Assembly (NCBI RefSeq): GCF_016808335.1
Contig: NC_053140.1
Span: forward strand, 26,468,086-26,532,085
Source of the DNA: Panicum virgatum
Lineage: Eukaryota > Streptophyta > Magnoliopsida > Poales > Poaceae
Length of the DNA: 64,000 nucleotides
Direction: 5' to 3'
Each line of letters starts with the position of its first letter. Positions within the stretch are counted from its first letter, which is position 1. The notes under the pieces are model-generated. The model had not been told where the DNA came from, ran no database searches, and was given only the letters and a program-made list of their open reading frames with translations. Shown here one piece after another: positions 31,818 to 45,122 of this stretch. A program made the position numbers and the translations under genes.

Positions 31818-33933
31818 ATGGCGGACATGCGGAGACGATTCCCGATGGACGTATCAGATCCGTTCCCAGCGGGATACGTGATCTGGTTCGGGAGTCTTGA
31901 GTTCACGGCAACCGGCTACGGTTACCTCATGGAGCTCCTCTCGCCCAGATGCAACCCCGACACTCCAGCGCCGCAGCCCCGACGCCGGAGACGCTCGGGC
32001 CAGTGCGCCCGACAAGCACGCACGCAACGGCGTAGCGAAGCACGCCTCGGCTCCCCCGCGTGGGTCGAAGAAGGCGCGTCATGAGCTGACGCCATGGTGG
32101 AGCACAGCGCCTCCACTTCGTCACCAAGGGCGACAGTGACGCCGACGGAAGGACACGCGGCTAGGCCTCCACGCTACCCTTACGGGATGCGGGCTTCTGC
32201 CACGACCTACGCGTCATCTGTCAGCACCGACATGAGCGCGTACGAGGACTTACCCGGACATCATCTGCTCTCGGCTCGCAACCTCATCGCATCCACACCA
32301 AACAGCTCATACCCCAACTCAGCGGACGAGGGGTCTGTCCTCACGCAGGGTCGTGCGAACTGGAGTTGGACTACTTTGGGGTCCGCGATCTCAGAGCCTT
32401 CTTGTCGTTCCAAGCTGCAGCGGACTACTGCCTCACCTGTTCCGACGACTCCTGCGAGGGGGACTACGACCCGACTCGGGAATGCTTCATCGCCGTGCTG
32501 GGAGGGCACGACAGCGACACCGACGACAACATTGTCGTGGCAGACGCGGCACATGCCACGACAGCCGCGGCGGGAGCGACCGCTGCACCAAAGCCGCCAA
32601 CCCCAGCCAGCGCAGCAGAGCAACAAGCTCAGCTGACGCAACTCCAAGAGCTTGAAGCCAAGCTCAAGGAGGAACGTCGGCATTCGCAGAAACTGCGCCA
32701 CACCCTCGAGCAAGAGCGTGCTGGTCGCGGTACGAAAGCTCGAGAAGCGGGACGTGTCGCCCAGCAGCAGATCCTGGCATATGACCGCGAAGGAAGTCCC
32801 CTGATTTTGCCCGGGGCCAGCCAGAAGATCACAGCGGCAGCACTCATGATCCGTGCAATGCCCGAATCGTCGACGCCCGAGGGTCGCAACCTGCGCAAAG
32901 AAGCACAAGCGCTCCTGGAGGATGCCGCGGTGTAGCAGGCCGAGAGTTCAGCATCTCGGATGCGCTCGGTGACCTCGGCAAGAGCTAGCGAGGCGACGCA
33001 CCAAGACCGTGAGGCCTCGGTGCCCACTCCACCAGCAGCGGGCAGGGCTAAGGCACCCACGGTGCACGACCGCGTGAAGCTGACTCCTGCGAAGGAGCGA
33101 CTCCAGGACACGCATGGTTACGCTCGCGACGGCGACGCCCACAACATCCTGAATCAGATGAAGGAGGACGGTGCCGATCACGGCTACCACCCTCGATGTG
33201 GTGGATGCTATGATCGTAAGGAGGATAGGAGCCCATCACCGGAGCCTCCGGGCACCCGCGTGTTCAGCCGGGAAATCCGCGCTGCTCCATTCCCCCCACG
33301 CTTTCGGCAGCCCACCACGCTCACCAAGTACTCGGGAGAGACAGATCCCAGGCTCTGGCTCAATGATTACCACCTAGCGTGCCAGCTGGGCAGCACAACT
33401 GACGATGCTGTCATCATCCGCAATCTTCCTCTGCAACTTGCGGACTCAGCACGTGCCTGGCTTGAGCATCTTCTTACCAACCAGATCCACGACTGGTCTG
33501 ACCTGGTCAAGACTTTCGTGGGCAACTTTCAGGGCACATACGTGCATCCTAGCAACTCTTGGGATCTCCGAGGGTGCCGTCAGCAACCTGACGAGCCCTT
33601 GCGAGATTACATTCGGCATTTCTCCAAGCAGTGCACCGAGCTCCCTAGCGTCAAGGACTCTGAAGTCATTAGTGCCTTTCATTTGGGCACCACGTGCAGG
33701 GATCTCATGCGCGAGCTGTGACGGAATCCTCCCTCCAGCACCAACGAGCTGTTCGACATAGCCACCAACTTCGCCTCCGGCAAAGAAGCGGTTGGTGCTA
33801 TCTTCGACGGCGAAAGGGGTAAATGCAAGGTTGACGCGCCCGCGGAGGGCAGCAAAGCCAAGGAAACCCCGAAGAAGCCCAAACGAGGCAAGAAAGGCAA
33901 GAAGAAGGGCCCGCCTAACCAGCGCGGTCAGGG
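31818..33933 (+). pseudogene. gag: Element E gag, broken
   Basis: This encodes the particle-forming protein. It starts MADMRRRFPMDVSDPF 60 bp after the primer site. TGA at 32082-32084 and a frameshift near 32355 break the N-terminal part. A coiled-coil stretch (LQELEAKLKEERRHSQ, 32640-32750) leads to TAG at 32933-32935. Then the gag core 33230-33720 shows CGGCYDRKEDRSPSP, TKYSGETDP, RAWLEHL and the QCTELPSV segment, ending with TGA at 33719-33721 (CGA to TGA). A lysine/proline-rich basic tail runs to TAA at 33934-33936. No CCHC knuckle is seen, as is common in these Tat gags. Confidence 0.85.
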
Positions 33934-33936
33934 GTA

Positions 33937-36139
33937 AGAGGAGGACTCCGACGAGGCTCTCATCGTCACCCCCGACGGCAAAGGTCCTTGAGGCCCCCCT
34001 CGAGGTGGTGGCCTATTCGACGATATGCTCAAGAAGTCATACCCTTATCACAAGGACAAGGTCAATCACACCCTCGAAGAGGGAGACATGCTTCGCAAGT
34101 ACTTCAACCGCCTCGGCCGCAAGGACGAGGCCAAGAAGGAAAAGGACGAGGAAGGCAAGGGTGGCGATGGCCACCCTCATGTGGAGAACGTGTTCATCTT
34201 TGGCGGGCCTATGGCGAACCTGACCGCTTGACAGCGCAAACGAGAGCGCCGAGAGGTCTTCTCTGTTACCAAGGCTATGCCATCCTACCTCGACTGGTCG
34301 GAGGATACCATTTCCTTTGGCTGCGATGACCACCCCGATTATATCCCAAATCCGGGACTATACCCGGTTCTCCAAGGTCCTCATGGACGGGGGCAGCAGC
34401 CTCAACATCCTGTACGCCCACACCCTCGAGCTCATGGGGATCGGTTTGGACAAGCTGCGTCCCAGCATGTCGCCGTTTCACAGCGTCGCGCCGGGAAAGC
34501 AAGTTCAACCTTTTGGGCAGATCGAATTGCCCGTCTGCTTCGGTACGCCCGCAAACTTTCGCAAGGAGATACTCACCTTCGAGGTAGTGGGATTCCGTGG
34601 GGCATACCACGCCATTCTGGGGCGGCCATGCTATGCAAAGTTCATGGCAGTCCCCAACTACACCTACCTCAAGATGAATATGTTGGGTCCGAAGGGAGTC
34701 ATCACCGTCGGCCTGTCGTTCAAGCACGCCTACGAGTGCGACGTCGAGTGCATCGAGCGCGCCGAAGCTCAGGCGGAGGACGAGGCTCTCGCAGCCACCC
34801 TCGACAAGATGGCGAACGAGGCCTTGGACTCCACGCACTAGCACGCAGGCAGCTTCGAGCCTATCGAGGGTATCAAAATAGTGCCCCTCGACCCAAGCCA
34901 ACCCGACGATAAGGCGTTGAAGGTCTGCGCCACCCTCGATAGCAAATAGGAAGTGGTACTCGTCGACTTTCTCCGCGCCAACGCAGACATCTTCACGTGG
35001 AGCCCCTCGAACATGCCTGGCATACCGAGGGAGGTCGCCGAGTACTCCCTTGACATCCGACCCAACTCCAAGTCGGTGAAGCAGCGCCTGCGATGCTTCG
35101 ACGAGCTCAAGCGCTGGGCGATCGGCGAGGAGCTGCAGAAACTTCTGGCGACCAGATTCATCAAGGAGGTATTCCATCCCGAGTGGCTAGCTAATCCTGT
35201 ATTAGTTAAGAAAAAGAATGGAAGTTGGAGGATGTGCGTAGACTATACTAGTTTAAATAAAGCATGTCCGAAGGTTCCCTTTCCCTTGCCACATATTGAT
35301 CAAATCGTTGATTCAACTACGGGATGCGAACTTTTATTCTTTCTTGATGCCTACTCTGGTTACCACCAAATTAAGATGAAAGAGTCCGACCAGCTCGCAA
35401 CTTCTTTTATCACGCCGTTCGGCATGTACTGCTATGTCACGATGCCTTTTGGCCTCAGAAACGCCGGAGCTACATACCAGCGGTGTATGCTCCACGTGTT
35501 CGGGGACCATATCGGGCGAAACGTAGAGGCATATGTCGATGACATCGTTGTAAAATCTAGGGAGGCGGACGACCTAGTCCCTGATCTCAGGATCGCGTTC
35601 GATTGCCTAAGGGCCAAAGGGGTAAAGCTCAACCCGGAAAAATGCATTTTCGGGGTACCTCGGGGCATGCTCTTGGGATTCATTGTCTCCCAGCAAGGCA
35701 TCGAGCCCAACCCTGAAAAAGTCGAGGCCATCAGACGAATGGGACCGATCCGAGACTTGAAGGGGGTACATAGGGTCATGGGCTGCCTCGCAGCTCTCAG
35801 CCGTTTCATCTCACGCCTCGGTGAGAAAGGCTTGCCCCTGTACCGACTCCTGAGGAAGAACGAGCTCTTCACATGGACCCTTGAGGCTCAAGAAGCCCTC
35901 GACAGGCTGAAGGCGTCACTCACTCATGCCCCCATTCTCAGACCACCAATAGACGGCGATCCCCTCTACCTGTACGTAGCTGCGACGACCCAAGTGGTCA
36001 GCGCGGTAATTGTTGTGGAAAGACAAGAAGAGGGTCATGCTCTGCCTGTCCAGTGGCCGGTGTACTACATCGGCGAAGTGTTGTCCAAAACCAAGACACG
36101 CTATCCACAGATCTAGAAGCTGTTGTACGCAATTGTAAC
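33937..36139 (+). pseudogene. pol: Element E pol: protease and reverse transcriptase, truncated
   Basis: The linker region HPHVENVFIFGG ends at 34231 and a frameshift lies near 34360. Protease carries LMDGGSSLN (34381-34410) and continues to a TAG near 34841. TAG in front of EVVLVDFL near 34950 precedes reverse transcriptase 34953-36116. That has FIKEVFHPEW, CVDYTSLNKACP, DAYSGYHQI and an intact AYVDD (about 35530-35545). The connection and start of RNase H (GEVLSKTKTRYPQ) follow, then TAG at 36114-36116, and homology stops within LLYAIVT at the junction with C. RNase H, integrase and the 3' LTR are missing. A short AT-rich run at 35190-35350 stands out in otherwise GC-rich coding sequence. 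Confidence 0.9.
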
Positions 36140-36359
36140 AGGTTCAGAGTTCAAATTGTAGCGGAAATAAAATGAGTTCTAAACGACGATACAAGATGTC
36201 ACGATGAAGCCTGTACGTGACATCACTCGGCATTGTCATCATTAGCCGGAGTCGGATCCCACTCCACCGACTAACCAGGAGGGAGAGTGCGTGGCCAAGT
36301 CAAAGTAGCAATCATGTCCTCAAAAGTCTCACCTGAAACAAAGTAGAGCCACAAGCAAG

Positions 36360-36381
36360 GCTGAGTATACTAATACTCAGC
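36360..36381 (-). other. Conserved 22-bp LTR hairpin (C, 3' LTR)
   Basis: Same perfect stem as in A, B and D, read on the opposite strand. Confidence 0.7.
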
Positions 36382-37277
36382 AAGGCTTACCCGACTATGA
36401 GTATCCTTAGCCCACTATCTAGACATGCAAGGCATTTGGCTTGAGGGGTTTGTTTTGCCGAAAAAAAACTAAGAGTAGGTCCATATTTTCAGATTTTAGC
36501 CTCAAGATTCAAATACAATTAACCATTCTAAGTGAGCAACTATCCAATAGCAAATATGGTAGAACAATTATCTTTCATCATCATCCAACAATATTGATCA
36601 TCATCATGTTTCATTTCTTACTCTATGTGGTAAAAGGGTCAAGTAGTCTCATTGTCCGCGAGAAACGGATGATTCGAATCGAGTTTCTAAACCTTGTAAG
36701 GCAAACCTAACGCACACGTCACGTGGTTACTCCCAGAGTCACACGTGCAACATTTCCCCTTTCTTTCTGGCTCATGGATCAGGGTCACCATCCTCGGCTA
36801 CATAGTACGCAAACTCTGCACCCGCATGTGCGTGTATCAGAACAAGTTCAAAGAGGGTGAGGGAAAAGTCCACTCCACGGTCTGATCAGGTACTTAAGCT
36901 TACCGATTACCATATTTCTCGGCATGTGGTTAGTACGTTCAAACGCTTAACCACCACTACCACACACTGCGGCCTTAACATTTTTCACTAAACAGACGGG
37001 GCATCAACAAGTACCATAGCCCCGCCCATGGACCTTATGGTTGCATCGTCTAGTCAACATTCAACTCCTATAGCTCGCGAGTGACGGGAAATCACTCGAC
37101 TTCTATCGAATCATTAGCATAGATGTCTAGCGACCTACACATACTAGTGTTCAAGCATAGGTACCTAGGATCATGCAACTAAGGTTCCAAACCACTCCTT
37201 TCAACTTAAATGCACAAGTAGATAGGAACAATAAATTGCATAAATTGCAAATAAATAGGTCATGCTCCGGGGCTTGC

Positions 37278-37421
37278 ATTCCTGAGCGTAGTCAGCCTTG
37301 GGCTCTTTCAAACTTTGGTTCGGGTCTTGTGCAGCTTCGGTTAGATTAACTTAAGCTTCATGCTACTCACTCTCGGACTCCGGCACCAGCTCGTACGTAC
37401 CGTCGGCGAGAGTAGTCGTAT
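37278..37421 (-). pseudogene. Candidate LTR exon, C 3' LTR copy, with two stops
   Basis: Length is again exactly 144 bp after CATATAG. LADGTYELVP and DPNQS remain but two TAG/TAA codons interrupt the middle, and the donor-side AAG is AAT. It is the only copy of five that is closed. Confidence 0.5.
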
Positions 37422-39971
37422 CTATATGAAATGCCCATGCATGAGTGTGATGATGGCAAAAGATAAACAAGTACAATTCACTATAAAGTTGTAATCAAAC
37501 AAAACTCAAGATGATTTGCAAAACATGCTATTACATCATTTTGGGCAATCATTTATCGAGTATTAACTAACATGATTTGGTTCATAAAGGAACCGGGGTG
37601 GTTTTCCAAAACGTTAGTAAACCGTGCAACTCAAAATATTTTATTTACACTAGTTAACCATGTATAAATCAAAATCCATGGTTTTCTACACCTTCTGGTC
37701 CTGAAATTTTTACACAGAAAGCAATTCATGATAAGAAATCCAGCATAAAAATTTCAGTCTATTTCATGCAGCAGAAAACACGTAAAAAATCTTTTACTTA
37801 GCCTCTGCTGAAAACAGGATGAATTTGTACAGGTCAAACGATGCAAGTGATAGTAGTAAAATTTTAACTGACTGTTGTCTACCTGAAGGTGAGCTTGCCA
37901 TAAATTTTTCACAATTAAAAAAGCAATGTACAGGGCATGAAAAATAGTACAATTATAACTGCAGTAAACAAAAATAATTTCCACAGATAGTTCTACTTAG
38001 TTTCAGAGGTTCAAATTTTTCAAGAAAGATACAGTACTCAAATAACAGCTTTGGTAAAAATATCAGATTTTTCCATGTAAAGGAACTATTGTTATTGATT
38101 TAGTGTAAATATCCATACTATTAATTAGTTGGACTGGTTCCACTTATCTAAAAATTCTCAAAAATTTTTACAGTAACTAAACCTCCCTTTAAAGATTATG
38201 TAAAATTCTGGGCTCATGAAACCAAGTTATATGACATGTACAGACAAAACTAATTAATCAAGACACAAAGCAAGATATAAATAAACTGACAACTAGGCAT
38301 CTCAAATGTCTACCAAACTTTTATAAAATGCTATGCATCTAACATGTAACACACTGACCAAAAATGGCCAACAGATCATGCATGTAACTTGAGATACAAT
38401 AAAATATACATTTTCTTTGTATTTTAAATAGAGCAAAAACTATTGAGGAAAAGAAAAAGTGAATGTAATGAAAGTTGTAGATCTAGTCACAAGGAACTCA
38501 GAACAGTTGAGTTTGCATTTGTCTAATTTTTCTACGAATTTATATCGATTTTACAAATTCGCAGTTTCTGAAAACAAAAGAAAAAGAAAATGAAATCTTG
38601 CATCTAGGCCCCTGGGACTTTTGCAATCAAAGCAATCGGGTCCCTGGCCGGAGGTTGAAGAAGGGGAGGCGCGGCGGCTTCGATTCACGGCAAGGCAAGG
38701 CTCGCCGGCGGCGAGGGAGGGGTGGAGAGGTTCAGGAGCTCACCACGGACCGGTTTGCTGACGACGTCGAGGTTGAAGGAGGGCGGGAGATGGCCGGCGG
38801 CGGAGCAGAGCTGCTGGCGGCGGCGGCGCACGCGGCGGCGCTGGTCCGGCGGCCTGGGGCGGCGGTGAGTGGGTCGGCGAACTTCACGTGGCCATGGGCG
38901 ACCCGTTCAGGGAGCTTGCTCGGGTGGAGGAGGGCCGGAGGTGGGGGCTCCGCGCTGAGCTCGAGCTCACAGCGGCAATGGTGGAGACGGCGGCATTTTC
39001 TGGGCACAGGGGCTGCTCGGCTCGGCTTTGGGAGGGAAGGAGGGTGGAGAGGGAGGGTGGGAATGCCTCTTGGCGAAGCAAATGGGGAGGGGGGAGCTTC
39101 AGCAGGGGAGGGGCGCGGGGTGAAGCGCTGGGCGGCCGTGGTGGCCGACTGTGGCTGCGCGGACGTCGCCGGGGATGCGCTCGCATGGGCACCACGCGGC
39201 GAGGCGATGGGACAGGGAGGCCCGGTCAGTGGCCGGTTGGGGCACTGGTCGGAGGCTCGCCCTTGGCTGGGCTCGGCGTTAGGCATCGCCGGCCAGGTGG
39301 CCGACGGCCACTGCCGCGGCGCAGAACAGGGGGGGAGAGCAGAGAGGGTAGAGAGAGAGCGAGCGAGTCAACGCATTTGACTCTCATTTTTCTCCAAAAT
39401 TTGCATTGAAATTCAAAAAAGTTTAAATACGAAAGTTGTTCAAAATTTTATTTCCTATAACTTTCGTTCCAGGCAATACTTCATTTGAGCTTTGGTTTGC
39501 AAGATAAAATTGAAACTTACTTGAAAATGATAAACGATTCATTTGAAATTCAAATTTATTTTGAAATTTTGTGTATCAACTTGAAAAACTTTGAACACGA
39601 AAATTGTTCAACACATGAAAACCTACAACTTTGATGTTAAGCAAAAGTTCATTCGAGCAATGGTTTTAAAAGTTATTTTCAAAGCCTGTTTGTCACAATT
39701 TGAATTAAAACATCATTTCATGTGCCATTTATTCAATTCATGTTTGAATATCCTAATGAGTTTATCCAACATCATCTAGGGTGTGCATTGATGTATTTCA
39801 TGTGTCATTGCATGGTAAACATGAAAGTATACTAGCTCTATATAAAAGGTGTATTTGCTCTCAAATACAAGCACATACACACATACATGCAATTATTTTG
39901 ATTATTCATGATTAATGATGCATGATGACAGATTTAATTCCTCTTGATTAGCATTTTAATTACCTGAGCTG

Positions 39972-42900
39972 TCACAGCTTACCCCTCTTAAAAAGAATCT
40001 CATCCCAAGATTCGGACAAACGAGTAAGTGCGGAAGGTGCGGTACCTTTAGTAGAATTGAGAAAACCAGGGAAGTTTTGATTGAGGTAGCTTTCAGTTTC
40101 CCATGTGTCTTCTTCTTTAGTGTGATGGCTCCACTGAACTTTATACATTTTAACTACTTTTCGTCGAGTACTTATTTCCTTTTGATCAGGATATTCAACA
40201 TAAGAGAGATCTGGTTCCACCAAGATTTCTTGTTGTTCGATAATTTCGGTAGGAACTCTAACACACTTCTTAAGTTGAGAAATATGAAAGACGTCATGTA
40301 TGGTGGATAGCTGTGGGGGAAGTCGCACTCTATAAGCCATGGGTCCACGTACTTCCATGATCTCATAAGGGCCAACATAACGAGGAGCTAGTTTCCCTTT
40401 TACTCCAAATTGTTGTACACCCTTAGTTGGTGATACTCGAAAATAGACATGATCACCAACTTCGAATTGTAAAGGCTTTCTTCTTTTGTCAAAGTAACTC
40501 TTTTGTCTTGACTGTGCGGCCTTAAGGTTTGCTTGGATTATCCTAACTTTTTCTTCTGCCTCAGTTACTAGATCGGGTTCGAATATCACTCGTTCTCCAA
40601 CTTGCGACCAGCTCAAAGGAGTACGACACCTGCGACAATACAAGGCCTCAAATGGTGTCATTTTCAAACTCGCTTGATAGCTGTTGTTGTATGAGAACTC
40701 TGCTAGAGCTAGACATTTGTCCCAACTCTTGTCATAATGAATGACGCAACCTCTCAACATGTCTTCTAGGATTTGGTTTACCCTCTCGGTTTGTCCATCG
40801 GTCTGAGGATGGTATGCTGAGCTTCGGATTAGTTTGGTTCTAAGGGAAGATTGCAATTGCTCCCAGAAGCGTGCCACAAACTGAGCACCACGATAAAAAA
40901 TAATGGTTTTGGATACTCCATGTAAGCACACAATGCGGTCAAGATAGATCTCGGCATACCTCTTAGCATTGTAGGTAGTGTGTACCGGAATGAAATGTGC
41001 TGATTTTGTGAGCCTATCAATAATAACCCAAATGGAATCATGCTTTTGAGAGGTGTTTGGCAAACAAACAATGAAGTCCATACTAATGTCTTCCCATTTC
41101 CATGACAGTATAGGCAGAGGTTGAAGTGTACCAGCTACTTTCAGGTGACTGGCTTTTACCCTCTGACAAGTGTCGCATTCTGAGACATATTTAGCTATTT
41201 CTCTTTTCATCCTAGTCCACCAGAAGTTTTGTTTTAGATCTTGATACATCTTGCTACTACCCAGGTGAATAGAGAATTTAGAAAGATGTGCCTCATCGAG
41301 AATTTGCTTTCGGAGCTCCTGATTTTTCGGGACTACTATGCGACTTTCAAACCATAGAACTCCCTTATGATCTTGGCGGAAGCATCTACATTTTGTCCCC
41401 TTGAGAGAGTTTTTGTTTGATGATCCCAACACCTTTATCATGTAATTGTGCCATGATGATTTGGTCATGAAGAGTTGGTTCAACGGAGATGTGATTCAAA
41501 GTGCCTTGAGGAATCATTTCTAGATTGAGCTTCCTCATCTCATGGCATAGTGTTTCGCTATAGGATTCCACAGATAGGCAATGGCAATGAGTTTTGCGGC
41601 TTAGTGCATCTGCTACTACATTAGCCTTGCCTAGGTGATAGTGCACCTCAAGATCATAATCTTTGATTAATTCTAGCCATCTTCTTTGCCTTATATTTAG
41701 GTCGGCTTGAGTGAAAATATATTTGAGACTCTTGTGATCGGTGTAGATATTGCAATGAGTACCCATAAGATAATGCCTCCATATCTTTAGGGCATGAATG
41801 ACGGCTGCAAACTCGAGGTCATGAGTGGGGTAATTCTGCTCATGGGGTCGAAGAGCTCGTGAAGCATAAGCAATGACTCGGTTATCTTGCATAAGTACAC
41901 ATCCAAGGCCAGTACCGATGCGTCACAATACACGTCAAAGGACTTGGTGTTATCAGGTTGAGCTAAGACATGTGTTGTAGTCAACTGCTCCTTTAGAGTG
42001 CGGAAAGCCTTTTCACATTTTTTGCCCCACACAAACTTCACTGCTTTCTTCAACAGTTCAGTCATAGGCTTAGCAATTCTGGAGAAGTCTGGAATGAATC
42101 GGCGATAATACCCGTCTAAACCAAGAAAACTGCGAATCTGATGGACGGAGGTAGGAGGTTTCCAGTCCATCACCTCTTGTACTTTGCTAGGATCAACAGC
42201 TTTGCCTTCACTGGAAATAGTGTGGCCCAAAACTTTTACACTATCTAGTCAGAATCCACATTTGGAAAACTTAGCATATAGCTTATGGTCTCTAAGGCGT
42301 TGAAGAACAATGCGTAAGTGTTTAGCATGGTCCTCCTCATTCTTGGAATAAATAAGGATGTCGTCGATGAAAACGACAACAAACTTGTCTACTTCAGGCA
42401 TGAATACTGAACTCATGAGATACATAAAGTAGGCAGGTGCATTTGTGAGGCCAAAAGACATGACTAAATATTCATAGAGTCCATATCGTGTGGAGAAGGC
42501 CATCTTAGGAATATCACATGGGCGAATCTTGATCTGATGATAGCCAGAGCGGAGATCAATCTTTGAGAAGACTCTCGCACCAGCCAATTGATCAAAGAGA
42601 ACATCAATGCGGGGAGGTGGATATTTATTTTTTATTGTCACCGCATTAAGAGGCCGGTAGTCCACACACAACCTCAAACTATCATCCTTTTTCTTCACAA
42701 AGAGGGCCAGACAACCCCAAGGTGATGCACTAGGGAGAATGAAACCTTTGTCTAGAAGTTCTTGAAGTTGACTTTTCAATTCAGCCAACTCCTTATGTGG
42801 CATTCTGTATGGTCTCTTTGAGATAGGGGCAGTGCCTGGCTGCAGCTCAATAATGAATGCAATATCCCTATCTGGTGGCATTCCTGGTAAGTCATCCGGA

Positions 42901-44474
42901 AAAACATCGACATACTCGCATACCACCGGGATTTCTTCTAGTTTGGATTCACTCATGGCAAATGCACAAGAATTTATGCACTCTTGAAATGCCAAATAAA
43001 GAGTAGTGGTTCCATGGGTTGGGGAATTGATTTCAACAGCTCGGGAAGGAATGTCTAAGACCACTCCATGTCGAGTCATCCAATCCATTCCCAAAATAAC
43101 ATCTATGCCTCCAAGTGCCAAAAGGATCAGTTCAGTTTTGATGGTTTTGCTACCCAGTTTGATCGGAACATTTCTTATGATTTGATTTGAAGCAACTTTC
43201 CTACCCGGTGTTGATATCATATAAGACCCTTTTGTGTGACAGAAATCCAAACCCACTTTTGTACCAAATTTTGCACTAATGAAACTATGTGATGCACCTG
43301 AATCAAATAATATAACTGCAGGTTTGTTGTGAATAGAAAATGTACCCGACATTACTGGTGCTCCTTCAGGAAGTTCTGCAAGAGTGGTGAAATTAATCCG
43401 TCCTTGCCTGACCTGGATTGTCTTCTTCCTATTCTTGTTCTGATTAGAGCCTTGCCCCTGATTTGGCTGTCTTGCTTGAGGACACTCTTGAGCAAAGTGA
43501 GTGGAACTTCCACAGTTGAAGCAACGATTTGCATTGCCTGGACAAAGTGGCTGTTGAGTATTCGGCCTTGGGCCATTTTGTTGTGGAGTAGGAGGTCGGG
43601 CATTACTGTGTTGCTGGGGAGGCCTGGCAATCCAACGTCCTTGTTGAGGGGCTTTTTGAGAAGATTGGGGTGTTGCATTCTGCACTAAGCGATACCTCTG
43701 TGGCGGAGCACTAGAGGGTCCAACTGGTGACTTCCTCTTCTTTTCAGCTTTATGAGCCATGATACAATCCTCCTGAGTAATTGCCATGTTCACTTGCTCA
43801 TTATAGGAATCAACTCGAACAAGATTGAGTCGTTATTTCAGGTTGGTATTATGACCCCGACGGAAGCGATCACGCTTCTTAGCGTCGGTATCCACATGAT
43901 ATCCCCCATATTGGCACAATTGATTGAAAGCCTGAGCATACTGCATCACTGTGCGAGTACCTTGAGTTAAGGCCAATAATTCATTCAACTTTTGGTCCAT
44001 CAGACCTTCAGGAATATGATGAGCTCTGAAAGCAGTTTTAAACTCATTCCAAGTAACCACATGATCAGCTGGAAGCATTCCATTGTAATGGTCCCACCAC
44101 AAGCGTGCCGAGCCACGAAGTTGTTGTGCGGCAAAACGGGCTTTATTAGCCTCAGAGCATGGCACTGTCAACAAGTCAAACTTGGACTCAATTGTCTTAA
44201 TCCAAGCGTCCGCATCAAGTGGTTCCTCCGTCCTGTTGAACAAAGGAGGTTGTGTCCCAAAGAAATCCGGGTACGTTGCGGACTGGGGCTGGTGGTCATT
44301 GCGTCCACCTCGCTGCTGCTGCTGCTGCTGCTGCCCTTGGACAAGTTGGTGCAATAACTCAGTTTGGGCAGCCAGGTATTCCGCGAAGTTGGGTGGTGGT
44401 GGTGGCGGCTGTTGCGATCCGCTTCCACTTGCATTCCCAAAACCCTCAGTGTGGCCGCGAGTTGGTCCCACCAT
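39972..44474 (-). pseudogene. gag-pol: Element C gag-pol with chromodomain
   Basis: It starts MVGPTRGHTEGFG at 44474, directly after CAG. Gag has a polyglutamine run near 44310-44335, the WWDHYNGM core and a CCHC knuckle ([14 protein letters not shown], about 43500-43545). Protease DSGASHSF is at about 43290, reverse transcriptase with FIDDIL near 42360, then RNase H, integrase and a chromodomain (KVQWSHHTKEEDTWE, about 40090-40140). Lesions: TAA at 43833-43835, TGA at 42249-42251 (TGG to TGA), a 1-bp deletion near 41920 and a frameshift near 41395. The second integrase aspartate is Tyr (GAT to TAT at 40893-40895, FYRGAQF for SDRGPQF), so integrase is dead as well. The remaining frame is open to 39972. 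Confidence 0.92.
39977..39995 (-). other. Polypurine tract of element C
   Basis: CTTTTTAAGAGGGGTAAGC on the minus strand directly before the 3' LTR start, equivalent to 4505-4522 in A. Confidence 0.75.
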
Positions 44475-45122
44475 CTGGAATGTTCAAATCAATCCATTAG
44501 TGAGATGATACATGAGCTCAATATGCAAAGGATACAATTGCGAGGGATAAGATTCGAATGATTAGGATAACACTTTGGCAGAACGTTGTCTGTCACAAGA
44601 AAATTCATATCTAACGTTCCGCTCGTATAAATGCTCTGAAATTTTGACACAAGAAAGATAATCTGTTCTTCTACATTTTTGGTATTCATCACGAGAGCTA
44701 ATTTTGCAATTAGGAGGGTCGAAAAATTCTGTTTCGGCTTCTCTGTCCTTTTTTTTCCCAGCAGGCCGAGCTGTAGTATTTGGCCCATAACGTTTTGTAC
44801 AATAATTGAATAATGCTGAAAATTGGTGAGCACCCAGACCACAAAATTTATGACAACTTTGGTATTCAACACATAGCTCAGAAATGCAAGAAAACAGAGA
44901 TAAAAATTCCGACATGTTTCTGCAGCGACATGTTCAACTGCAACCAGCAATTACAATCATCCACCAAGTTCACAGCCATGGTCTACACGATTAGAGTGTT
45001 TATACAATCAAATGGCACTCATTACAAAATAGAGGTACTCAACTCTTAGTTAGCCTATTACATCACTGTCCAAAAGTTAGGCTACCCTATCGAGGAGTAT
45101 GTGCAAAAGTCCTCCAAGGTCA
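44475..45122 (-). other. Intron-like stretch between leader ORF and gag of C
   Basis: AT-rich, with no reading frame of note. On the minus strand it ends with pyrimidine-rich sequence and ATTCCAG immediately before ATGGTGGG of gag, as expected of a plant intron end. The donor could not be placed with confidence. Confidence 0.5.

Larger units (their letters stand above)
26322..36139 (+). mobile_element. Element E: RIRE2/Cinful-like Tat Ty3/gypsy element, 3' truncated
   Basis: A 5' LTR (TGTCGGG...CACCGACA, split by solo LTR B), a primer site, gag, protease and reverse transcriptase follow in order. The gag text (TKYSGETDPRLWLNDY, SWDLRGCRQQPDE) and protease DGGSSLN are typical of grass Tat elements. 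The element breaks off at the start of RNase H, at a junction with truncated element C. Confidence 0.9.
36140..39976 (-). repeat. 3' LTR of element C (outer end truncated)
   Basis: The inner end is TGTGACAGCTCAGG read leftward from 39976, next to the polypurine tract. The left end joins element E at GTAAC (36135-36139). It contains a GC-rich block 38640-39370, an exon-like segment with two stops, and the hairpin. Long frames in the GC-rich block (for example 38598-39380) are not believed to be genes. Confidence 0.88.

Noticed and set aside
30667..32139. Several GC-rich frames around the LTR of E as host genes
   Set aside because: They lie in LTR and leader sequence, overlap in several frames and lack domains.
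34275..35177. 300-codon minus-strand frame
   Set aside because: Exact shadow of protease and reverse transcriptase of element E on the + strand.
38598..39380. 260-codon + strand frame and overlapping minus frames in the C LTR
   Set aside because: All frames are open because of GC richness; the + frame is antisense to the LTR and has no domain.
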